Shown here piece by piece: positions 58,003 to 64,000 of a DNA stretch of 64,000 bases. Within the stretch, counting starts at the first letter, position 1. The number at the start of each line of letters is the position of its first letter. The notes beneath the pieces are model-generated. The model searched no databases. It saw only the letters and a program-made list of their open reading frames with translations, and had not been told where the DNA came from. The DNA is from Paenibacillus solani (GTDB taxonomy: Bacteria > Bacillota > Bacilli > Paenibacillales > Paenibacillaceae): NCBI RefSeq assembly GCF_001277345.1, contig NZ_LIUT01000008.1, positions 430,336 through 494,335 on the forward strand. Direction: 5' to 3'. Both the position numbers and the translations under genes were made by a program.

Positions 58003-60621
58003 ATGACCAGTCAAACGGGGGTGTTCTCGCTTGATTCGCAAGAAAGGGAGCAGATCGAGCAGAAGTTTCAGAAGAAGGTCATCTTTGCGGAGGCACGTAA
58101 AGATGAACTGTTTCATATTTTTGACCAGGAGCTGACGGAAGAAGAGACTTGGGCTCTGAAATATATGTTTGCCTACATGCCAGTGAACGATTTGGCTGAT
58201 TATGATGGAGAACTGTTCTTGAACCATGTGCGTCAAGCCCTGGACATTCGTAAGCGTGTGCCTTGGGGCGAGCGTGTGCCAGATCATCTGTTCCTGCACT
58301 TCGTGCTTCCTTATCGGGTTAATACGGAGAATATCGAGGATTACCTCGATATCCTTTATAACGAACTGGCTGAAAGGACGGCGCAGTTATCGATGGCGGA
58401 TGCCATTCTGGAGACCAATTATTGGTGTCATGAGAAGGCAACCTACATCGGCAGCGATCTGCGGACCATTTCGCCGCTGACCATGATTCGCAACGCACGC
58501 GGACGCTGCGGCGAGGAGTCGACCCTGGCGGTGGCTGCTCTTCGAAGCATCGGCATCCCTGCGCGTCAAGTCTATACGCCGCGCTGGGCCCACTCAGACA
58601 GCAACCATGCCTGGGTGGAAGCATGGGCAGACGGCGAGTGGTATTACATCGGGGCATGCGAACCGGAAGCCCGCCTGAATCAAGGCTGGTTCAGTCCGCC
58701 TGCACGCAGGGCGATGCTGATCAATACGCGGATTTTTGCCGATTATCCCGGACCGGAGGATATCACTCTCAAGGAGAAGGGATTTACAGAGATTAATCTG
58801 CTGGGGAACTATGCACCGGCTCGCACCCTGTACTTGAGTGTGAAGGATGATAAGGGAGAGCCAGCTTCTGGCGCAAGCGTTCGATTTGAGCTGTTTAATA
58901 TGGCTGAGTTTTATCCGATTGCCGAAATCAAGACGGATGGGCAAGGGAAGGCTTCTTTCAAGACGGGTTATGGAGACCTCTTGATCCGAGTGGTCTACGA
59001 TGGGATGTGGAGTGAACTTCATTATAAAGCCCAGGATGGCGAGCATATCGAATTTGTGCTTGATTCAACCGAACAGCCGTCAGGGATCGTGGATTTTGAT
59101 ATGGTTCCTCCTCCGGAAGGAGAAGGGGATACTGTACCGGCGCTATCCGAAGAGAAGAACCGGGTTCATAACCGCCGTCTGGAGGAAGGGACGAAGATTC
59201 GGACCAAATACGAGGAAACATTCCTCGGCGAAGAAGAAGCATTCACACTGGCCAAGAAGTTAGGGCTGCCTCCTGAGCGGGTATGGGACGTCCTGCAAAA
59301 GGCCAGAGGCAATAGCCAGGAAATCGCCGCGTTCCTGGAGGAGCGTTCCGGTGAGTACGGCGAGTGGCCGCTGCAGCTGCTGGAGTCGCTGAATGAAAAG
59401 GACTTGATCGATACCTTCAGTGTGGCGTTGGACGATCATCTGATCGGTGCGCTCTCCCAGCGTGGAGAGTGGGATGAGGATACCTTCGTTAAATATATTC
59501 TATGCCCCCGGGCTTCTTTTGAAATGCTGGTTCCGTATCGACGTGTATTCGCTGATGCTTTTACGGCTGCGGAGGCAGCGGCATTCAAGCAGGAACCATC
59601 TGCGCTTGCCGGGCATTTGGAGAAAGGCTATACGTATGCTGAGGATCTTCCCAACCTGAAGGGTAAGGGAAATCCGGTTGGCACATACAGCCTCATGAAG
59701 GGAGACGAGCAGTCGCTGGACATTCTGTTTGTAGCGATTTGCCGAAGTCTCGGGATTCCGGCCCGTCTGCATCCGAGCGAGCAGAAGCCCCAGTACTTCC
59801 GTAATGGAGGCTGGGAAGATGCCATCTTCCGTCTGGATTCGCAGCAGAATCAGGAGAGCTTAAGCTGGGGGATGCTGCAGCTCCTCAGGGATCCGAACGC
59901 CTCTCAAGATACACCGGCTGCAACCTACGCCGAGAACTTTACCTTCGCCCGTCTGGAAGACGGCGTGTACAAAACCCTGGTGTATCCATATGGCAGCACC
60001 GATGTTTACGACGAGCCGTATGAGGTTGAACCGGGTTCGTATCGTCTAACGTCAGGTATCCGCTTGAAGGATGGAACGGTAAGAGTGCGCTTCACGTACT
60101 TTACTGTCCGTGCTGGAGAAACCACGCGCGTAGCGCTGACCTATCGTGAAACGACGGTCGACATTCCGGTGCTGGGCACACTGTCTCCGGGCAGTGAACT
60201 TACCCGATTAGACGGAAGCGGAGCCGATCTGAAGGCCCTTCTGGGATCCGAGGGCGCTATCGCTGCCTGGATCGAACCCGAGCGGGAGCCGACCAAGCAT
60301 TTGCTTCGCGAACTGGGTGAGCTGGCTGAGCCGCTGGATAAGCTGGGGCTGCCAATTGTGCTGATGATCGGAGATGCAGAATGGACGGCCTCCTTTGATT
60401 CGGCTAGCTATCCGAAGCTGCCGGCCCGCACTATTTTTGTACGGGATTCCAGTTATGCTTCCTTGTCGGCTATTATCTCGAATCCAGCGGCCCATGAAGC
60501 GGGCTATCCTCATCTGTTCGTGGTGGACAGTCAGGATCAAATCCGTTATGCGGCTTCCGGATACAAGCTCGGGACCGGGAAGGAAGCCTTGCAGATTGCG
60601 ACCGCGATATTACAACCCTAG
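58003..60621 (+). CDS. Large transglutaminase-fold protein, possibly glycopeptide-active
   Basis: The protein has about 872 residues from ATG 58003 (AAGGAG at 57986-57991; an in-frame ATG at 57982 is also open). A transglutaminase-like core lies at about 155-235: RGRCGEEST (C169), RSIGIPARQVYTPRW, SNHAWVEAW (H202), then WYYIGACEPEA where the usual triad Asp is Gly or Ala, with Cys/Glu next. A carboxypeptidase-regulatory-like beta domain follows (about 280-360). A second, Cys-less transglutaminase-like segment (CRSLGIPARLHPSEQ) lies at about 575-600, and a thioredoxin-like C-terminus without CxxC closes the protein. No signal peptide. PNGase of the NGLY1 type shares the fold, so glycopeptide cleavage is possible but unproven. 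Confidence 0.82.
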   Translation: MTSQTGVFSLDSQEREQIEQKFQKKVIFAEARKDELFHIFDQELTEEETWALKYMFAYMPVNDLADYDGELFLNHVRQALDIRKRVPWGERVPDHLFLHFVLPYRVNTENIEDYLDILYNELAERTAQLSMADAILETNYWCHEKATYIGSDLRTISPLTMIRNARGRCGEESTLAVAALRSIGIPARQVYTPRWAHSDSNHAWVEAWADGEWYYIGACEPEARLNQGWFSPPARRAMLINTRIFADYPGPEDITLKEKGFTEINLLGNYAPARTLYLSVKDDKGEPASGASVRFELFNMAEFYPIAEIKTDGQGKASFKTGYGDLLIRVVYDGMWSELHYKAQDGEHIEFVLDSTEQPSGIVDFDMVPPPEGEGDTVPALSEEKNRVHNRRLEEGTKIRTKYEETFLGEEEAFTLAKKLGLPPERVWDVLQKARGNSQEIAAFLEERSGEYGEWPLQLLESLNEKDLIDTFSVALDDHLIGALSQRGEWDEDTFVKYILCPRASFEMLVPYRRVFADAFTAAEAAAFKQEPSALAGHLEKGYTYAEDLPNLKGKGNPVGTYSLMKGDEQSLDILFVAICRSLGIPARLHPSEQKPQYFRNGGWEDAIFRLDSQQNQESLSWGMLQLLRDPNASQDTPAATYAENFTFARLEDGVYKTLVYPYGSTDVYDEPYEVEPGSYRLTSGIRLKDGTVRVRFTYFTVRAGETTRVALTYRETTVDIPVLGTLSPGSELTRLDGSGADLKALLGSEGAIAAWIEPEREPTKHLLRELGELAEPLDKLGLPIVLMIGDAEWTASFDSASYPKLPARTIFVRDSSYASLSAIISNPAAHEAGYPHLFVVDSQDQIRYAASGYKLGTGKEALQIATAILQP

Positions 60622-60642
60622 AAGGGATCGGAGTGAAGAGTA

Positions 60643-61689
60643 ATGACCAAGTATATTGTGGCGGGTTACGCCGTTGATTCGGTTCTTCCCGACATGACGC
60701 GGGAGGATCTGCAGAAGTTAACACATCTGAACGTAGCTTTCGGCCATGTCAAGAATGATGAAATTACCACTGAACATTTGAAGAATGGCGAGGTTGTCCG
60801 GGAAATCAAGCGGGATCATCCCAATCTTACGGTGTTGCTGTCTATTGGCGGCTGGAGCGCCGGTGGTTTTTCTGAGGCCGCCTCAACCGAGAGCGGAAGG
60901 GCTAGTATGGCTGCATCCGCCGTAAGAGTGCTGGAGGAATATCCTTTTGACGGGATTGATCTGGACTGGGAGTATCCTTGTTACGGTGAGGCCGGTATTG
61001 GATCGAGTCCGGATGATAAACAGAATTTTACCCTGCTGTTGAAGACGATCCGTGAAGCCCTGGATGCCAAGGGCAGCCGGGATGGGCGGCATTATCTGCT
61101 TACGATTGCCGCAGGAGCTGACCAGTACTATGTGGATGGTACGGAGATGGCTGAGGTGCAGCAGTATCTAGATTTTGTCCAGCTGATGACCTATGATATG
61201 CGCGGCGGGTTTCAGATTCTGACCGGACATCACACGAATCTGTACACACCGACCGGTGACCTCTTCCGAATCAGCACGGATGCTTCCGTGAACTTGTTCG
61301 TTCGCGCTGGCGTTCCCAAGGAGAAGATTGTCATCGGTGCCGCCTTCTACTCGCGGGTATGGAACGAGGTGCCCGACCGTAACCACGGCCTTCACCAAAT
61401 GGCGGGCAGCACGGGTGGCTATGGACCAGCCTTTGCCGAGCTGGCCGCAGAATATATCAACAAGAACGGCTACATTCGTTACTGGGATAAGGAAGCCTGT
61501 GCGCCGTATCTCTTTAACGGCTCCAGCCTGATTTCTTATGATGATGAGGAATCGATTCAGTGCAAATGCGATTATGTGAAGGAACAGGGCTTGGCCGGAA
61601 TCATGTTCTGGGAATACGGATGCGACCCGACCCATCGCCTGCTGGACGTTATGCATCAAGGACTCCGTGGCACCCCGGTTCAGAAATAG
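60643..61689 (+). CDS. GH18 family glycoside hydrolase (intracellular), copy 2
   Basis: This 348-residue GH18 enzyme is closely similar along its whole length to the copy at 49002. It has LLSIGGWSAGGF (about 65-75), FDGIDLDWEYPCYGE with catalytic E110, QLMTYDMRG and FWEYGCDPTHRLLD. Like the first copy it has no signal peptide. It is the last gene of the importer-fucosidase operon, 21 bases after the transglutaminase-fold gene, with GATCGGAGTGA as binding site. Endo-beta-N-acetylglucosaminidase or chitobiase-like action on the imported glycan is likely. Confidence 0.92.
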   Translation: MTKYIVAGYAVDSVLPDMTREDLQKLTHLNVAFGHVKNDEITTEHLKNGEVVREIKRDHPNLTVLLSIGGWSAGGFSEAASTESGRASMAASAVRVLEEYPFDGIDLDWEYPCYGEAGIGSSPDDKQNFTLLLKTIREALDAKGSRDGRHYLLTIAAGADQYYVDGTEMAEVQQYLDFVQLMTYDMRGGFQILTGHHTNLYTPTGDLFRISTDASVNLFVRAGVPKEKIVIGAAFYSRVWNEVPDRNHGLHQMAGSTGGYGPAFAELAAEYINKNGYIRYWDKEACAPYLFNGSSLISYDDEESIQCKCDYVKEQGLAGIMFWEYGCDPTHRLLDVMHQGLRGTPVQK

Positions 61690-61746
61690 CAAAAGCTGGC
61701 GGCGCATAATTGACAGACCGCTTGATCGCGGCTTATAACATACAAA

Positions 61747-61784
61747 AAAACCTCACCGGAACCTTAAGGGCCCGGTGAGGTTTT
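61747..61784. terminator. Bidirectional terminator at the end of the glycan operon
   Basis: AAAACCTCACCGG (61747-61759) and CCGGTGAGGTTTT (61772-61784) form a perfect 13-bp stem between the GH18 gene and the convergent regulator. Confidence 0.9.
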
Positions 61785-61938
61785 CATTTATTCGGCGTAA
61801 CCGTTCTGACGCACTTCTTGATGCATCGTCAGAAGCAGTCCTCGCGCCATTGTCTGCAACCATTCCGTGCACTGCGTGTAGCTAGCGTCCATTACCATGA
61901 TCTGTCGTCTTACTCGACGCTATCATTCAACTTCGTTA

Positions 61939-64000
61939 TCACATGCATTCCTCATCATCGTCATCCACGGAATCGCCTGCATTGGGGCTGTTCATTTTGC
62001 GGTATTGTCCAGGTGTATACCCCGTCTCTTTTTTGAATTTGCGGATGAAGCTCGGTGTATCCAGGTATCCGACCCGAGTGATAATATCCTTTAACGGGTC
62101 TGTTGTGTTCAGCAGCAGCCGGATCACTTCATCCATCCGTTTCTGCCAGATATACTGGGTAAAGTTCATGCCGACCTTTTCTTTGAAGGAGCGGCTGAAA
62201 TACGATGATGAGATGGAGAATTTAGATGAAATCATGCCGAGACTCAGGTCATAATCCGCGAAATTGGCGTCGATATAAGCGACGATTTCATCCATTAGCG
62301 AGCTCTCTTCCGTCTCACTCTTCGCCTCGACATGGGCGCAGATTTCTGCGGCAAGGCCTGCCAGCTTCTTCTCCAAATCTTCCAGTGAGTCATAGGAAGT
62401 GACCCGGGGAAGCTGATTGACGACATGATGGATGCCGAGCTCCGATGCGGTCTTCAGCATCGTATTTAGAATATCGAAGCAGATGCAGCGCAAGAGCGGT
62501 ACGGATGGCATTTCCGTCTTCAAGTTATTCAATGCGGTGGATACCATCTGAACCGCCACATCGTAGCTGCCCTGTTTCAAGCTCTGAACCAGCTTCAGCA
62601 GCACATCCTTGGGTACCCAGAAGGAGGAGTCCTCTTCCCCTGTACCCGAGAGAGTGTGGAAGAAGGTGATGCTGCCTTGACCATGAAGAATGGATGTTTC
62701 CAAAGCGGTCGATGCCTCAATAAAGGATTGATTCAGCTGCTCCGGATAGCTGTAGCGGTTGCCTGCCCCGATCGCGGGAGAGATGCCCGTATGTTCTTCT
62801 GCCATCGATTGCAGTGCCTGGGTAATCGGCTCCATACGGGCGTTCAGGCTTGCCTCATGACCGGTTTCGGCATCAAATCCGACAATGAATGCCAGCTGAT
62901 CGGGCTGCGGCAGCTCTACTCCATAGGCATAAGCGGAGAGAGATGGCAGATCTACTTCGTTCATCAGCTGCATGACAGGCCGCTTCTCCAGATTGTCGCC
63001 GATGGGAAGGGTTTTCGATTCCCAGCCCATCGTCACAACAAAATAATGGGAGCGATTGAAGCGGATGCCCAGCTTCTCTGTGAACTCCGCAGGGAATTCT
63101 CCGGTATGTCCATGCTTTAGCAGCATGAGCAGAATATGATTGCGCGCATAGGGCTCTTGAAGATCGACGCGCTGGCTGTAATCATGCAGCGTCTTCTTGA
63201 TCCATTCCAGCTCGTTGCTGGTCGTGGATGGTACAGGATGGTCCTTCATCCGTATGAACTCCATCAAGTCCGAAATCGGATGATATTGTCTTCGGGCCAG
63301 CATAATCGCAAGCACGGTACCCATCATCACGACGAAGGAGAACACCAGAATTACAAAAGTGCGAATATGAACGATTCGGCTGAAAAACTGGTTGCTTGGC
63401 ATTGCGGTGACATAGGTCCAGCCTGAATCAGATTTGACGGAAACAACCGAATGCGGCTCTTGATTTAAGGTAAGACTGTGCGTTCCGGGCTTAAGTTCGA
63501 AGAGATCATGAACTTCCTGCTCGGTGATCGTTTCGCCTTGGTAATTGGCGGCCAAAACCTGCCCATTATTATCGAAAATATAAGTCATTCCATGGTAGTC
63601 GCTGAGGATGGAGTCAATCAATCCGGTCAGATTGGACTCATGAATTAAGTACATCACGGTGCCATGGGCAGGCGTATTGTTAGGTGCGATCGGCACAAGA
63701 TATGCCAGCATGGAATTTTGAATTTTGGTCCCCTGTACTACTTGCTCTGCAGGGCGCATGGTCGGGATCTGAACGTTGTTCAAATCGTGTACGATCTCGG
63801 ATTTGTTCCAGCTGTTGAATTTGTAGTTTTTGGTGAAGACGTTCAGGTCCTCAAAGCCCTGTGATGAATAAATACTGTTATCTCCACGGAAGAACAGGAA
63901 TAGCTCATCAATGATGGAACTGGTGGCTTTATATTTGACCAAAGCCCCGATGGATTCCCGGCTGTAGTAGGGATGATGCGTCCAATAATGCGTCAGCTGT
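61939..64000 (-). CDS. Membrane-bound AraC/YesN-type regulator (5' end outside the window)
   Basis: The reading frame stays open to the window edge, so only the last 687 or so residues are visible. A membrane span (FVILVFSFVVMMGTVLAIML) separates an N-terminal extracytoplasmic Cache-like sensor region from a cytoplasmic part. The AraC domain sits near the C-terminus (LSLGMISSKFSISSSYFSRSFKEKVG and PLKDIITRVGYLDTPSFIRKFKKETGYTPGQYRK). Such one-protein membrane regulators typically lie beside LplABC-type sugar importers in Paenibacillus and activate them. It converges on the glycan operon and is its most likely regulator. Confidence 0.9.
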   Translation of the reverse strand, partial: QLTHYWTHHPYYSRESIGALVKYKATSSIIDELFLFFRGDNSIYSSQGFEDLNVFTKNYKFNSWNKSEIVHDLNNVQIPTMRPAEQVVQGTKIQNSMLAYLVPIAPNNTPAHGTVMYLIHESNLTGLIDSILSDYHGMTYIFDNNGQVLAANYQGETITEQEVHDLFELKPGTHSLTLNQEPHSVVSVKSDSGWTYVTAMPSNQFFSRIVHIRTFVILVFSFVVMMGTVLAIMLARRQYHPISDLMEFIRMKDHPVPSTTSNELEWIKKTLHDYSQRVDLQEPYARNHILLMLLKHGHTGEFPAEFTEKLGIRFNRSHYFVVTMGWESKTLPIGDNLEKRPVMQLMNEVDLPSLSAYAYGVELPQPDQLAFIVGFDAETGHEASLNARMEPITQALQSMAEEHTGISPAIGAGNRYSYPEQLNQSFIEASTALETSILHGQGSITFFHTLSGTGEEDSSFWVPKDVLLKLVQSLKQGSYDVAVQMVSTALNNLKTEMPSVPLLRCICFDILNTMLKTASELGIHHVVNQLPRVTSYDSLEDLEKKLAGLAAEICAHVEAKSETEESSLMDEIVAYIDANFADYDLSLGMISSKFSISSSYFSRSFKEKVGMNFTQYIWQKRMDEVIRLLLNTTDPLKDIITRVGYLDTPSFIRKFKKETGYTPGQYRKMNSPNAGDSVDDDDEECM

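Noticed and set aside
1..64000. CRISPR arrays, tRNA or rRNA genes, insertion sequences, prophage genes or integrase attachment sites.
   Set aside because: I looked for regularly spaced repeats, tRNA-like cloverleaves ending in CCA, transposase motifs and phage structural genes, and found none I could support.

Overview
The window looks like a chromosomal segment of a Paenibacillus-type member of the Bacillales. The signs are strong AGGAGG ribosome binding sites, frequent GTG/TTG starts, SigA-type promoters, T-box leaders, a CsoR/CopZ/CopA copper locus, MsmX-dependent (LplB/YtcP-like) sugar importers without their own ATPase, and many glycoside hydrolases. No rRNA, tRNA, CRISPR, insertion sequence or prophage was seen.

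Layout. 1-3.1 kb: a phosphoester cluster (partial alkaline-phosphatase-superfamily protein, EamA transporter, DeoR regulator, divergent metallophosphoesterase). 3.3-6.2 kb: rlmN and small uncharacterised genes, one with an internal duplication. 6.3-7.6 kb: a macrolide phosphotransferase behind a structured leader that encodes a 12-residue peptide with an R-L-R macrolide-arrest motif. 7.9-9.7 kb: two GNAT acetyltransferases, the second under a T-box. 9.7-11.9 kb: a LysR regulator divergent from ilvE. 12-15.4 kb: AraC regulator, GlcNAc-type kinase and GH4 phospho-glycosidase. 15.6-17.8 kb: an AT-rich, probably acquired block (HxlR regulator, quinone-oxidoreductase-like protein, two unknowns). 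17.8-21.8 kb: copper homeostasis (csoR, copZ, copA) and a small siroheme/Fe-S-type protein. 22-29 kb: MarR/SDR pair, serine hydrolase, LLM flavin monooxygenase, glycerophosphodiesterase, ROK regulator, HAD phosphatase. 29.2-33.1 kb: serS under a T-box, then a PadR-controlled ABC exporter whose two operators are the same palindrome. 33.3-37.1 kb: aldo/keto reductase, split ThrE-type exporter, glycerate kinase. 37.2-39.3 kb: a 674-residue protein that reads as a beta-propeller joined to an aerolysin-like beta region. 39.5-48.8 kb: mixed metabolic genes (methyltransferase, HAD, VOC, Gpx, orphan oligopeptide-type permeases, cytoplasmic alpha-amylase, YeiH with its LysR regulator, DUF378).

49-64 kb is the most coherent system: a divergent GH18, then two sugar permeases and a lipoprotein binding protein, two GH29 alpha-L-fucosidases, a CBM9-like protein, an 872-residue transglutaminase-fold protein and a second GH18, followed by a convergent membrane AraC/YesN-type regulator that runs off the window end. 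All enzymes lack signal peptides while the binding protein is a lipoprotein. I infer import of a fucosylated GlcNAc-containing oligosaccharide or glycopeptide and its breakdown in the cytoplasm, under CcpA control through a consensus cre site. The upstream GlcNAc-type kinase/GH4 locus may feed the same amino-sugar metabolism.

All calls come from reading the sequence by eye. No database search or folding program was run.
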